This document shows, one piece after another, positions 24,472 to 33,687 of a stretch of 64,000 nucleotides of DNA. This DNA comes from Candidatus Accumulibacter adjunctus (GTDB lineage: Bacteria; Pseudomonadota; Gammaproteobacteria; Burkholderiales; Rhodocyclaceae). Position 1 is the first letter of the stretch; each line of letters opens with the position of its first letter. The DNA lies in NCBI GenBank assembly GCA_000585015.1, contig JFAX01000011.1, positions 38,810 to 102,809 on the forward strand. Direction: 5' to 3'. A model generated the notes under the pieces. That model worked only from the letters and a program-made list of their open reading frames with translations, did not search any database and was not told the origin of the DNA. Made by a program: the position numbers and the translations under genes.

Positions 24472-26382
24472 ATGAGCACCAGTGCGGTCGACACGCTCAT
24501 TTCTGCGTGCATTCGGTTCCTGCAGGCTTACCCGCCCTTCGAGCAGATGGAGGCGGCGGCATTGCGCTTCCTTGCCGAGCGTGTCCGGCTGCAGCACTAC
24601 CCGAAGGGAGCGCGTATCCTGTCGACCGAGATGGGCGTCGCGCACGCCCTCTACATCATCCACCGTGGACGGGTGCGGGCGAAATCCACCGTCGGCCTTG
24701 GCAGTGGCGAAACGACTTCGTCGACGCTCGGCCCCGGACAGGCGTTCGCCATCGGTGCCCTGATGGCCCAGAGGCCGACCTTCGGCTCCTACGAGGCGGT
24801 CGACGAGGTCTTCTGCTATGAGCTCGCAGCAGACGACTTCTTTGCCTTGACGCAGAAGAGTTCGGCCTTCAACCTGTTCTGCACGCAGCACATCGCCGGC
24901 CTCCTCAAGCAGTCGCAGCAGCAGCTGCAATTGCAGTTCGCGCAGCGCGCCGCCGAACAGAAGACGATGAACTCGCCACTCGCGGCAGTCGTCAAGCGCG
25001 AAGCCGTTGCGGTTGCCACGACCGCATCGATTCGCGAGGTCGTCGAACTGATGGCCGAACGGCACCTCGGTTCGATGGTCGTGGTCGACGAACAGGAAGT
25101 GCCGGTCGGCATCTTCACCCTGTCGGACGTCCTCAAGCGCATCGTCCTTCCCGGCGCGTCACTCGCGCAGCCGATCGCGACCGTCATGTCGCCGGCGCCG
25201 GCGACCCTGCCCCTGGCGGCGAATGCGCACGATGCGGCCCTGCTGATGGCGATGCGCGGGATTCGCCATGTGCTCGCGGTCGACGAGGGGGGTCGCCTGC
25301 GCGGCGTGGTTTCGGAGCGCGATCTGTTCAAGCTGCAGGGAGCGGGCCTGCGGCAGATTCGACATGCGATCGATGCCGCGAACAGCCTCGAGGTGCTGCA
25401 GCATGCGCGCCGCGATGTGCGGCAATTGTCCTTGACGATGCTCGCCGAGGGCGTTGGCGCGGCGGAGATCACGCAGTTCATCTCCACCCTCAACGACACC
25501 GTGACGCGCCGCATCATCGAGCTGAATCTCGAGCGGCATGACCTCTATGGCATCGACTGGGCCTGGTTGTCCTTCGGGTCCGAGGGGCGGGATGAGCAGA
25601 CCTTCACCACCGATCAGGACAACGGGATCGTTTTCATCTGCACCGACATCATGGATCGCGAATTGACCCAGTTGCGCTTCCTCGATTTTGCACGCGATGT
25701 CAACGCGGATCTGGATCGCTGCGGGTTTCCGCTGTGCAAGGGCAACATCATGGCGAGCAACCCGGACCTCTGCCTGACCCTCGAGGAGTGGGAGGAACGG
25801 TTCGCGCGCTGGGTGCGGATGCCGGAGCCGCAGGCCTTGCTCAACGCAACGATCTTCTTCGACTTCCGTCCGCTCTTCGGCCGCTTCAATCTCGCCCACC
25901 GGCTGCGCCGGGAGCTGTTCCGGCAGACGCGTGGCAATCCGCTGTTCCTGCGCATGCTGGCCGAGAATGCACTGAGCGTGGCGCCACCTCTTGGACGGAT
26001 CCGCGACTTCGTCACCAGCACCGACCCGGAGCACCCGGGCACCATCGACCTGAAGACCTATGGCGTCCGCCTGTTCACCGACGCGGCGCGGGTCTTTGCT
26101 CTGGCGAATGCGGTCGAGGCGACCAACACCGTGCAACGGCTCCGGCGTGCCGGTGCCGTGATGAACATCGGCACTGACGATCTGGCGGCCAGCATCGAGG
26201 GCTTCAATTTCATCCAGCTTCTGCGGCTGCGTCATCAGCATTTCGAGCAGGAGCACGGGCGGCCGGGCGACAACCTGATCCGGCCGGACGATCTGAACGA
26301 GATCGAGCGGCGCGTCCTCAAGGAGGCCTTCCGCCAGGCGCGCAAGCTGCAGGCTCGCCTCAAACTTGACTACCAACTCTGA
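24472..26382 (+). CDS. cNMP-binding / CBS / DUF294 nucleotidyltransferase-like signalling protein
   Basis: 636 residues in four parts: a cyclic-nucleotide-binding-like domain (about 1-140), a CBS pair (about 165-290: SIREVVELMAERHLGSMVVVDEQEVPVGIFT and the later HVLAVDEGGRLRGVVSERDL), a DUF294 nucleotidyltransferase-like core (LSFGSEGRDEQTFTTDQDNG) and its C-terminal helical domain. The DQDNG motif would bind metal. Such proteins are thought to regulate by uridylylation or nucleotide sensing, but substrates are largely unknown. The start has AAGGAG upstream. It ends 2 nt before the exonuclease gene, within a typical acetate-uptake cluster. Confidence 0.88.
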   Translation: MSTSAVDTLISACIRFLQAYPPFEQMEAAALRFLAERVRLQHYPKGARILSTEMGVAHALYIIHRGRVRAKSTVGLGSGETTSSTLGPGQAFAIGALMAQRPTFGSYEAVDEVFCYELAADDFFALTQKSSAFNLFCTQHIAGLLKQSQQQLQLQFAQRAAEQKTMNSPLAAVVKREAVAVATTASIREVVELMAERHLGSMVVVDEQEVPVGIFTLSDVLKRIVLPGASLAQPIATVMSPAPATLPLAANAHDAALLMAMRGIRHVLAVDEGGRLRGVVSERDLFKLQGAGLRQIRHAIDAANSLEVLQHARRDVRQLSLTMLAEGVGAAEITQFISTLNDTVTRRIIELNLERHDLYGIDWAWLSFGSEGRDEQTFTTDQDNGIVFICTDIMDRELTQLRFLDFARDVNADLDRCGFPLCKGNIMASNPDLCLTLEEWEERFARWVRMPEPQALLNATIFFDFRPLFGRFNLAHRLRRELFRQTRGNPLFLRMLAENALSVAPPLGRIRDFVTSTDPEHPGTIDLKTYGVRLFTDAARVFALANAVEATNTVQRLRRAGAVMNIGTDDLAASIEGFNFIQLLRLRHQHFEQEHGRPGDNLIRPDDLNEIERRVLKEAFRQARKLQARLKLDYQL

Positions 26383-26384
26383 GC

Positions 26385-27098
26385 ATGAGCTGGTTCTCGC
26401 GCCTTCTCGGTGCCCGGGACATTCCCGGCGTGGCCCTGACGGCCCGGCAGGAGCAGCTTCTGGGCGGCTGGCAGCAGTTGCCCGACGCCGACCTGCGGCG
26501 GTCGCACTATCGCTCTCGCTACGTGGTGATCGATGTCGAGGCGAGCACTGGCAATCCAGACACTGCCCGTCTGCTTTCGATTGCCGCCGTGGCGGTGATC
26601 GATGGCCAGATCTCTTTCCTGGATGCCTGGCGACTGGTGTTGGAAGAACAGGCTGCGGGGGCGGATCCGGTGCCGTCGCCGGCCGTCGCGGCGACCGAGT
26701 CGCTGGCTGGCTCGTCGCTGGCGGATGAGTTGATCTCCTTCCTCGGTTTCGTCGGCAAGGCGCCCATGGTGGCCTACAACGCCCGCTTCGTCAGAAGGCT
26801 CTTGCAGAGGACCCTGGCGGAGCATCTCGGTGTGCGGCTGCGACTGCCGTGGCTGGATCTGGCGTGGATCCTGCCCGACCTCTTCCGCGAGGTCGATGCC
26901 GGCCCCGCGCGGCTCGACGCCTGGCTGGAGCACTTCGGCATCAGCAGCATCCGACGCCATGAGGCATTGTCGGACGCTCTTGCCACCGCGCAACTGATGC
27001 AGATCGCCGTGGCCCATGCCGCCCGCAAAGGAATCGACACCCCGGCCAACTTGCGCGAACTGGAGAAGGCGCGCCGGCACATGCACCAGAGCGCCTAG
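26385..27098 (+). CDS. DnaQ-like 3'-5' exonuclease
   Basis: 237 residues with the DEDD motifs: YVVIDVEAST (D50, E52), VAYNARFVRRLL and RRHEALSDALATAQL (His and Asp of ExoIII), followed by a basic C terminus. It resembles the epsilon-type exonucleases repeatedly found between DUF294 proteins and acetate-type symporters. An N-terminal helix precedes the fold. It lies 2 nt after the DUF294 gene and 12 nt before the symporter, so it is surely co-transcribed. Its substrate is unknown; a DNA-repair role is not implied by the neighbours. Confidence 0.85.
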   Translation: MSWFSRLLGARDIPGVALTARQEQLLGGWQQLPDADLRRSHYRSRYVVIDVEASTGNPDTARLLSIAAVAVIDGQISFLDAWRLVLEEQAAGADPVPSPAVAATESLAGSSLADELISFLGFVGKAPMVAYNARFVRRLLQRTLAEHLGVRLRLPWLDLAWILPDLFREVDAGPARLDAWLEHFGISSIRRHEALSDALATAQLMQIAVAHAARKGIDTPANLRELEKARRHMHQSA

Positions 27099-27110
27099 AG
27101 AGGGCCGGCG

Positions 27111-29147
27111 ATGGCCGACCAAACGGAGAGGCTGCGGCGTTACTACGCTTCCTACACGCTCGGGTTCTTCGCCTTCGTCCTCATGCTGGCGGTGCTCGAG
27201 CGCTACGGCATGCCACCACGCTGGATCGGCTACTCCTTCCTGCTGTTGACGATCTTCCTGTACGCGACGATCGGCGTCCTGGCGCGGACCACCAGCGTTG
27301 CCGAATACTACGTTGCCGGCCGCCGCGTGCCGGCCGTGTTCAACGGCATGGCCACCGGCGCCGACTGGATGAGCTCCGCCTCGTTCATGGGCCTGGCGGG
27401 AACCCTGTATCTGTCGGGCCATCAGGGGTTGGCCTACGTCATGGGGTGGACCGGCGGCTACGTCCTGGTGGCGTTGCTGCTGGCACCCTATCTGCGCCGC
27501 TTTGGCCGATATACGATCCCGGACTTTCTTGCGGCCCGCTATGGCGGCAATCCGGCACGGGTGGTCGGGGTCCTGGCGACCATCCTGGCATCGTTCGTCT
27601 ACGTCGTTGCGCAGATCTACGCCGTTGGCCTGATCACCAGCCGATTCGTCGGGCTGCAGTTCGAGATCGGCGTCTTCGTCGGTCTCGCCGGCATCCTGGT
27701 GTGCTCCTTCCTCGGCGGCATGCGTGCCGTGACCTGGACGCAGGTGGCGCAGTACGCGATCCTGATCGTCGCCTACCTGGTTCCGGTGACCATTCTCTCG
27801 CACGAGGTGACCGGAGTTCCCTTGGCGCAGCTGACCTATGGCGGCGTGCTGCAGCAGGTGCAGGTGCTGGAGGAGAGAATCTTCGGTGATCCCGGCGAAA
27901 TCGAGGCGCGCCGCCTGTTCCGCGAACGTGCCGATGCCTACCACGACCGCATCCTGTCGCTCCCCGAGTCGCTTGCCGAGGAGCGACGCGAACTGGCGGC
28001 CCGGATCAACGATCTGAAGAACGACAACGCACAGATGCGCGAGATCGTGGCGCTTGAACGCGAGCGCCGGGAACTGCCGCGAAACAGCGAAGACGCGCGT
28101 AACTACTGGGAGACCCACATGCGCCAGGCGGCGCAGCGGGGAGCCGATCCCGATCATCACATGACCGCCTACCCAGGCCAGGGCGAGTCGGTGAACGAGG
28201 TGGCACGGGCGAATTTCCTGACCCTCGTCTTCTGCCTGATGATCGGTACGGCAGCCTTGCCGCACGTCCTGACGCGCTATTACACCACGCCCGGTGTTCG
28301 CGACGCGCGCCTTTCGGTGTTCTGGTCGCTGCTCTTCATCCTGGCGCTGTACCTGACGGCGCCGGCCTATGCGGCCTTCGTCAAGCATGAAATCTACTCG
28401 CACCTGGTGGGGTCGCCGATCGCGCAACTGCCGCTGTGGGTGAGCTCGTGGGGCAAGATCGGCATGGTGTCGATCGAGGACATCAACGGCGACGGTATCG
28501 TGCAGCTGGCGGAACTGGTGCTCAACCCGGATGTGATCCTGTTGGCGACGCCGGAGATCGCCGGTCTGCCCTACGTCATTTCCGGTCTCGTGGCAGCCGG
28601 TGCGCTGGCGGCCGCGCTGTCCACCGCGGACGGCCTGTTGCTGACCATCGCCAGCGCGCTGTCGCATGACCTGTACTACAAGATCTTTCGCCCGCAGGCG
28701 ACGACACAGTGGCGGTTGGTCGTCTCCAAGTCGTTGCTGCTCGTCGTTGCGGTGCTGGCAGCCACGGTCGCTTCACAGAAGCCGGCGACGATCCTGTTCA
28801 TGGTGGCCTGGGCCTTCTCCCTTGCCGGCTCAGCGCTGTTCCCGGCGCTGATCGTCGGCGTGTTCTGGAAACGGGCGACGCGTGCCGGGGCCGTCAGCGG
28901 CATGCTCGTCGGTCTGCTGGTGACGCTTTACTACATGGTCCGCGTGCAGTTCGACTCGATCCCCTGGCTGCACATCCAGGGCATCGGCATGGAGCCATGG
29001 CTCGGGATCCAGTCGACATCGGCTGGCGTCTGGGGCGTCGCTGCCGGCTTCGCGACGATCGTCATCGTCAGCCTGTTGGACAAGCCACCAAGCAAGGAGA
29101 CGCAGGACTTCGTCGAGAGCGTTCGCTACCCGGAGTTCGACCGCTGA
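27111..29147 (+). CDS. Sodium:solute symporter, VC_2705 subfamily (acetate-type)
   Basis: The 678-residue SSF transporter has about 13 helices. Family motifs are present, such as EYYVAGRRVPAVFNGMATGADWMSSASFMG and GALAAALSTADGLLLTIASALSHDLYY. A large hydrophilic insert at about residues 255-365 (GDPGEIEARRLFRERADAYHDR to DPDHHMTAYPGQG) is typical of the VC_2705-type subfamily and not of ActP. Context with acs suggests acetate or another short carboxylate as substrate, imported with Na+. A small-subunit gene follows 72 nt downstream. Confidence 0.9.
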   Translation: MADQTERLRRYYASYTLGFFAFVLMLAVLERYGMPPRWIGYSFLLLTIFLYATIGVLARTTSVAEYYVAGRRVPAVFNGMATGADWMSSASFMGLAGTLYLSGHQGLAYVMGWTGGYVLVALLLAPYLRRFGRYTIPDFLAARYGGNPARVVGVLATILASFVYVVAQIYAVGLITSRFVGLQFEIGVFVGLAGILVCSFLGGMRAVTWTQVAQYAILIVAYLVPVTILSHEVTGVPLAQLTYGGVLQQVQVLEERIFGDPGEIEARRLFRERADAYHDRILSLPESLAEERRELAARINDLKNDNAQMREIVALERERRELPRNSEDARNYWETHMRQAAQRGADPDHHMTAYPGQGESVNEVARANFLTLVFCLMIGTAALPHVLTRYYTTPGVRDARLSVFWSLLFILALYLTAPAYAAFVKHEIYSHLVGSPIAQLPLWVSSWGKIGMVSIEDINGDGIVQLAELVLNPDVILLATPEIAGLPYVISGLVAAGALAAALSTADGLLLTIASALSHDLYYKIFRPQATTQWRLVVSKSLLLVVAVLAATVASQKPATILFMVAWAFSLAGSALFPALIVGVFWKRATRAGAVSGMLVGLLVTLYYMVRVQFDSIPWLHIQGIGMEPWLGIQSTSAGVWGVAAGFATIVIVSLLDKPPSKETQDFVESVRYPEFDR

Positions 29148-29219
29148 TGGGCCGGTGGCCGACGGCCGGGAGAACCTCTGCCTGTGGTCGGCAGGGCGGA
29201 TGGCGCCTGGTGGGTGACG

Positions 29220-29489
29220 ATGCGGCTCGATGAGCGGCAGCGCGCGTACTGGCGGCGCAACCTTCGCCTGACGGCGTGGCTGCTCGGCTTGTGGTTCTTC
29301 GTTTCCTTCGTCGTCAGTTTTTTTGCGCGTGAAGTCGAGCACATCCTGTTCCTTGGCATGCCGCTTGGTTTCTACATGGGAGCCCAGGGAGCACCGCTGA
29401 CCTACCTGCTGATCATCTGGTGGTACGCGCGGCGGATGAACGCGCTTGACCGTGACTACGGTGTGGAGGATGCCGAAGACGAGGACTAG
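29220..29489 (+). CDS. DUF4212 symporter small subunit
   Basis: 89 residues with two helices ([20 protein letters not shown] and [27 protein letters not shown]). The DUF4212 pattern is clear: [34 protein letters not shown] and a polar, acidic end (GVEDAEDED). It accompanies VC_2705-type symporters and is probably part of the transporter. The start is uncertain between ATG 29220 and a GTG two codons before; the track start lies further upstream. In many genomes this gene precedes the large subunit; here it follows it. Confidence 0.85.
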   Translation: MRLDERQRAYWRRNLRLTAWLLGLWFFVSFVVSFFAREVEHILFLGMPLGFYMGAQGAPLTYLLIIWWYARRMNALDRDYGVEDAEDED

Positions 29490-29647
29490 GAACTGCACCG
29501 GCGCCATCCGCGGACGGGACTGCCGGTCGCGCGTGCTGCCCGCGGCGAGGCGCTGCCGGCACTGGCGCCGGGAGGAGCGCGCGCGATTTTCCCTGCCGCG
29601 GCGCATGGTACAATCCTCCTCCCTTCAAGGCTCGTGAGGCGTATGCG

Positions 29648-30898
29648 ATGTTTTCAGTCAAAGACACCCTGGCGCAGGTAGACCCCAAGATCTGGCAGGC
29701 CATCCAGGACGAAAACCGTCGCCAGGAAGAGCACATCGAACTGATTGCCTCGGAGAACTATGTCAGCCATGCCGTGATGGCGGCGCAGGGTTCGCAACTG
29801 ACCAACAAGTACGCCGAGGGTTATCCCGGCAAGCGCTATTACGGCGGCTGCGAGCATGTCGATGCGGCGGAACAGCTGGCGATCGAGCGATTGAAGAAGC
29901 TGTTTGGCGCCGAGGCAGCGAACGTGCAGCCCAATTCCGGTTCGCAGGCGAATCAGGCCGTACTGATGGCCTTCGCCAAACCGGGTGACACGATCATGGG
30001 AATGAGTCTGGCCGAAGGAGGCCACCTGACGCATGGCATGCCGCTCAACATGTCCGGCAAGTGGTTCAATGTCGTCGCCTACGGCCTCGACAAGCATGAG
30101 GCGATCGACTACGACAGGATGGAAGCGCTGGCGCGCGAGCACCGGCCACGCATACTGATCGCCGGTGCCTCGGCCTACTCCCTGTGCATCGATTTCGAAC
30201 GCTTCGCCGCCGTGGCGAAGGAAATCGGGGCGATCTTCATGGTCGACATGGCGCACTACGCGGGCCTCATCGCCGCCGGCTGTTATCCCAACCCGGTGCC
30301 CTGTGCCGACGTCGTCACGTCGACGACGCACAAGACGCTGCGTGGTCCCCGCGGTGGTGTCATCCTGATGAAGGCGGAACACGAGAAGGCGATCAATTCA
30401 GCGGTCTTCCCGGGGCTGCAGGGCGGTCCCCTGATGCATGTCATCGCTGCCAAGGCGGTTGCTTTCAAGGAGGCACTGACGCCGGCTTTCCGCGATTACC
30501 AGGAACAGGTTCTGGCCAACGCGCGTGTCCTGGCACGCGTCCTGGCGGAAGAGCGCGGGCTGCGCATCGTCTCGGGTCGCACCGAATCGCACGTCTTTCT
30601 CGTCGATCTGCGCGCCAAGGAGATCACCGGCAAGGACGCTGAAGCCGCTCTCGGCGCGGCGCACATCACGGTCAACAAGAACGCGATTCCGAACGACCCG
30701 CAAAAGCCTTTCGTCACGTCGGGTGTTCGCATCGGCTCGCCGGCGATGACGACACGCGGCTTTACCGAGATTGAGTCGGAGCAGGTCGCGCACCTTATCG
30801 CCGATGTCCTCGATGCACCGGCTGACGAGGCAGTCCGGCTCCGGGTGCGGGCCGAGGTCGCCACATTGTGCAGGAAGTTCCCCGTTTATGGCGGGTAG
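29648..30898 (+). CDS. glyA: Serine hydroxymethyltransferase
   Basis: 416 residues, full length, with the PLP-lysine motif [25 protein letters not shown] near the N terminus and the [19 protein letters not shown] segment. It makes glycine and 5,10-methylene-THF from serine. A TACAAT -10-like element lies about 30 nt upstream, without a clear -35. It is followed after 5 nt by nrdR and then ribD, the usual betaproteobacterial order linking one-carbon, deoxynucleotide and riboflavin metabolism. Confidence 0.97.
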   Translation: MFSVKDTLAQVDPKIWQAIQDENRRQEEHIELIASENYVSHAVMAAQGSQLTNKYAEGYPGKRYYGGCEHVDAAEQLAIERLKKLFGAEAANVQPNSGSQANQAVLMAFAKPGDTIMGMSLAEGGHLTHGMPLNMSGKWFNVVAYGLDKHEAIDYDRMEALAREHRPRILIAGASAYSLCIDFERFAAVAKEIGAIFMVDMAHYAGLIAAGCYPNPVPCADVVTSTTHKTLRGPRGGVILMKAEHEKAINSAVFPGLQGGPLMHVIAAKAVAFKEALTPAFRDYQEQVLANARVLARVLAEERGLRIVSGRTESHVFLVDLRAKEITGKDAEAALGAAHITVNKNAIPNDPQKPFVTSGVRIGSPAMTTRGFTEIESEQVAHLIADVLDAPADEAVRLRVRAEVATLCRKFPVYGG

Positions 30899-30903
30899 CA
30901 GCG

Positions 30904-31374
30904 ATGAAGTGCCCGTTCTGCGGTGCTGCCGAGACGACTGTCGCCGACACGCGGATCAGTGACGATGGCGACATCGTCCGCCGGCGGCGGCGGTGTCTGA
31001 AGTGCGACAAGCGCTTCACGACCCACGAACGGGCCGAGCTGCGGATGCCGCAGGTGATCAAGAAGAACGGCTCGAGGGTCGAGTTCGACCGCGAGAAGCT
31101 GGCCGCCAGTCTCGATCTGGCATTGCGCAAGCGGCCGGTGAGCAGCCAGGCGGTCGAGGCGGCGATCAGCCGCATCGAGGAAAAGCTGCTCGCACTCGGC
31201 GAGCGTGAGGTGGCTTCAGACAAGCTCGGCGAGATGGTGATGCGTGAGTTGAAGAAGCTCGACAAGGTGGCGTACGTCCGCTTTGCCTCGGTCTATCGGA
31301 ATTTCGAGGACGTGGACGAGTTCTCCAAGGTCATCCGTGAGGTCTCGCGGTCGGCCCAGCCGCTCGGTCGCTGA
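30904..31374 (+). CDS. nrdR: Transcriptional repressor NrdR
   Basis: 156 residues: a zinc ribbon ([11 protein letters not shown] and [13 protein letters not shown]) and an ATP-cone domain ([24 protein letters not shown]). NrdR represses ribonucleotide reductase genes according to bound ATP/dATP. The start at 30904 gives the canonical MKCPFC; the track adds 12 codons. Its stop overlaps the ribD ATG (TGATG), so the two are coupled. Confidence 0.96.
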   Translation: MKCPFCGAAETTVADTRISDDGDIVRRRRRCLKCDKRFTTHERAELRMPQVIKKNGSRVEFDREKLAASLDLALRKRPVSSQAVEAAISRIEEKLLALGEREVASDKLGEMVMRELKKLDKVAYVRFASVYRNFEDVDEFSKVIREVSRSAQPLGR

Positions 31375-32483
31375 TGCAACCCGCGTTCAGCGCGGCGGAT
31401 CATGAGTTCATGGCGCGAGCGCTGCGCCTTGCCGAGCGCGGCCTGCTGACGACCACGCCGAATCCGCGCGTTGGTTGTGTCATCGTGCGCGATCGACAGG
31501 TCGTCGGCGAAGGCTGGCATGTGCGGGCCGGCGGCCCGCATGCCGAAGTGCATGCGCTGCGGGAGGCTGGCGACAAGGCCCGTGGCGCCACCGCCTTCGT
31601 TACCCTGGAGCCCTGCAGCCATCACGGCCGTACGCCCCCTTGCGCCGAGACTCTGTTGGCGGCCGGCGTGCACCGGGTCGTCGCCGCCATCGAGGATCCG
31701 AATCCGCTGGTTGCCGGTCGCGGGCTGGCGGCCCTGCGACAGGCGGGCGTGCGCGCCGAATGTGGTTTGCTCGCCGACGCGGCGCGGGAACTCAACATCG
31801 GCTTCGTCAGCCGCATGACACGCGGCCGACCGTGGCTGCGGCTGAAGCTCGCCGCCAGCCTGGACGGCAAGACGGCGCTGTGCAACGGCGCCAGCCAATG
31901 GCTGACCGGCCCGGCCGCGCGGCAGGACGGTCATCGCTGGCGGGCACGCGCCTGCGCGATCCTGACCGGCAGTGGCAGCGTGCGGGCGGACGATCCGCAG
32001 CTCAACGTCCGCGGGATCGCGGAACTGCCCACCGAGATCGTCCGGCAGCCGCTGCGGATCGTCGTCGACAGTCGCCTCGAGGTCTCGCCGGACGCGCGGG
32101 TGCTGCAGGGTGGTGGCACCCTGGTCGTTGCTGCAGTGACTGACCGTGCCCGCAGCGCGGCGCTCGCCGAGTTGGGCGTCGAAGTCCTGCTGCTGCCCGG
32201 TTCGGACGGCCGGGTCGATCTGCGCGCACTGCTTGCCGAACTGGCCCGGCGCGGCATCAACGAACTGCACGTCGAAGCCGGCTTCGTACTCAGCGGCGCC
32301 TTGCTGCAGGCGGGCCTGGTCGATGAACTGCTGCTCTATCTGGCGCCTTGTCTCGTCGGCGATCTGGCGCGCGGAATGTTCGCTCTGCCGCAGCTCGAGT
32401 CGCTGGCCGGCAGGAAGCAGCTGCTCATTCGCGACGTTCGCCTGCTGTCTCAGGATCTGCGGCTGCTGGCGCGTTTCAGCTGA
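31374..32483 (+). CDS. ribD: Riboflavin biosynthesis bifunctional deaminase/reductase
   Basis: 369 residues. The N-terminal cytidine-deaminase-like zinc domain has HAEVHALREAG and TLEPCSHHGRTPPC; the C-terminal reductase has LRLKLAASLDGKTAL and GSVRADDPQLNVR. It carries out two steps from the GTP-derived pyrimidine to the ribitylamino precursor of riboflavin. The start overlaps nrdR by one base. I see no FMN riboswitch here, as expected for an internal operon gene. It overlaps the convergent moeB/thiF-type gene by 8 nt at the 3' ends. Confidence 0.95.
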   Translation: MQPAFSAADHEFMARALRLAERGLLTTTPNPRVGCVIVRDRQVVGEGWHVRAGGPHAEVHALREAGDKARGATAFVTLEPCSHHGRTPPCAETLLAAGVHRVVAAIEDPNPLVAGRGLAALRQAGVRAECGLLADAARELNIGFVSRMTRGRPWLRLKLAASLDGKTALCNGASQWLTGPAARQDGHRWRARACAILTGSGSVRADDPQLNVRGIAELPTEIVRQPLRIVVDSRLEVSPDARVLQGGGTLVVAAVTDRARSAALAELGVEVLLLPGSDGRVDLRALLAELARRGINELHVEAGFVLSGALLQAGLVDELLLYLAPCLVGDLARGMFALPQLESLAGRKQLLIRDVRLLSQDLRLLARFS

Positions 32484-33234
32484 GCGTCGACGGTGCGCAG
32501 ACCGCGCACCGGGGATCACGCCCGAAGCGGACACTGCGCCAGTCCATCGTCAGGCCATCAAGCAACCACAACCGCCCGAGAGTGACCTCGCCGGCGCCGG
32601 CAATCAGCTTGAGCGCTTCGGCTGCCTGCATCGTGCCAATGATGCCGGTGAGCGGTGCAAAGACGCCCATCACGGCGCAGCGCGGCTCGTCGGCTTCGCC
32701 TGTTTCCGGAAACAGGCAGTTGTAGCAGGGGCCGTCGCCACGACGGCTGTCAAAGACCGCGAACTGGCCGGCGAAGCGGATGGCTGCACCCGACACCAGT
32801 GGTTTGCGATGGCTGACGCAGGCCCGATTGACGGCGTGCCGCGTGGCAAAGTTGTCGCTGCAGTCGAGCACGACGTCGGCGTCGGCGACCAGCGCTGCCA
32901 GTGCACCGCCGCTGACGCGTTGGGGTACCACTTCGACGTGGATCTCGGGGTTGATGCCGTGCAGTGCCGTCTGGCCGGAGGCAACCTTGCTCTGGCCGAG
33001 GCGCTCTTCGCTGTGCAGAATCTGGCGCTGCAGGTTGGTCAGGTCGACGGTGTCGCCGTCGGCCAGGGTGATCCGGCCAACGCCGGCGGAGGCCAGATAG
33101 AGCGCTGCCGGCGAGCCGAGTCCGCCGGCACCGATGATCAGCGCGCTCGCATCGACCAGGCGCTGCTGCCCGGCGATGCCGATCTCGTCGAGCAGGATGT
33201 GTCGGCTGTAGCGCAGCAACTGCCGGTCGTTCAT
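32476..33234 (-). CDS. ThiF/MoeB-family adenylyltransferase
   Basis: 252 residues with NNRQLLRY-like start (MNDRQLLRYSRHILLDEIG), the ATP-binding IIGAGGLGSPAALYLASAG and VLDCSDNF. Two CxxC pairs for structural zinc are present (PCYNCLF and CAVCAP). The enzyme would adenylylate the C-terminal Gly-Gly of a sulphur-carrier protein (MoaD or ThiS). No carrier gene is nearby, so MoeB versus ThiF cannot be decided. I use ATG 33234; the track adds 10 codons. It is last in the envC-ctpA-hypothetical-thiF run and follows its neighbour by 11 nt. Confidence 0.92.
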   Translation of the reverse strand: MNDRQLLRYSRHILLDEIGIAGQQRLVDASALIIGAGGLGSPAALYLASAGVGRITLADGDTVDLTNLQRQILHSEERLGQSKVASGQTALHGINPEIHVEVVPQRVSGGALAALVADADVVLDCSDNFATRHAVNRACVSHRKPLVSGAAIRFAGQFAVFDSRRGDGPCYNCLFPETGEADEPRCAVMGVFAPLTGIIGTMQAAEALKLIAGAGEVTLGRLWLLDGLTMDWRSVRFGRDPRCAVCAPSTLS

Positions 33235-33245
33235 CGCGCGGGAGC

Positions 33246-33665
33246 TTACTTGTACTCTCGCCACTCCGGCGGCGTGTCGTCGTGGTCACCGTGTGGGTGG
33301 CGCTCCCAGGCATGGGTATAGGCCTGCGACTGCGAGCGCTTCAGCGGCCGTGCCGGGGTCTGCAGATTGTGCAACTGGGTTTCCTCGACGTAGTGGATCA
33401 GTGCCCGCACCATCTTGCTCAGCAGGGTGTTGTCGAGGTGGTGGCCGCGCTCTTCCAAGGACGTCTCGAGTTCCTGCAGCGAGTGTTGCCGCAGGTCATA
33501 GGCGACGACGATCTCGCGCTGCTGCTCGTGCGGTTCGACGAGCAACTGCTCGAGGCTGTCGAGGTAGGCGGCAGCCTCGGGGATCTGCCCAGGTGGGAGC
33601 CGCGCGAACACGATGGTCCGCTGCTTGCGGATCGGTGGTGGGGCTGGCGCAGCCGGTCGTTTCAC
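33246..33665 (-). CDS. Conserved-looking hypothetical protein between ctpA and moeB/thiF
   Basis: 139 residues with a GTG start 22 nt after ctpA. It is hydrophilic, with no signal peptide or helix of membrane length. The middle (VFARLPPGQIPEAAAYLDSLEQLLVEPHEQQREIVVAYDLRQHSLQELETSLEERGHHLD) alternates strands and amphipathic helices in a ferredoxin-like manner, and the C terminus is His/Pro-rich (AWERHPHGDHDDTPPEW). I do not recognise a family. Codon use matches the neighbours and spacing on both sides is tight, so it is a real gene. A small regulatory or metal-binding cytoplasmic protein is a guess. Confidence 0.75.
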   Translation of the reverse strand: MKRPAAPAPPPIRKQRTIVFARLPPGQIPEAAAYLDSLEQLLVEPHEQQREIVVAYDLRQHSLQELETSLEERGHHLDNTLLSKMVRALIHYVEETQLHNLQTPARPLKRSQSQAYTHAWERHPHGDHDDTPPEWREYK

Positions 33666-33687
33666 CTTCGCTGTCCACCGGCGCGAG

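Noticed and set aside
31200-31374. FMN riboswitch before ribD
   Set aside because: ribD overlaps nrdR and there is no leader long enough to hold the element.
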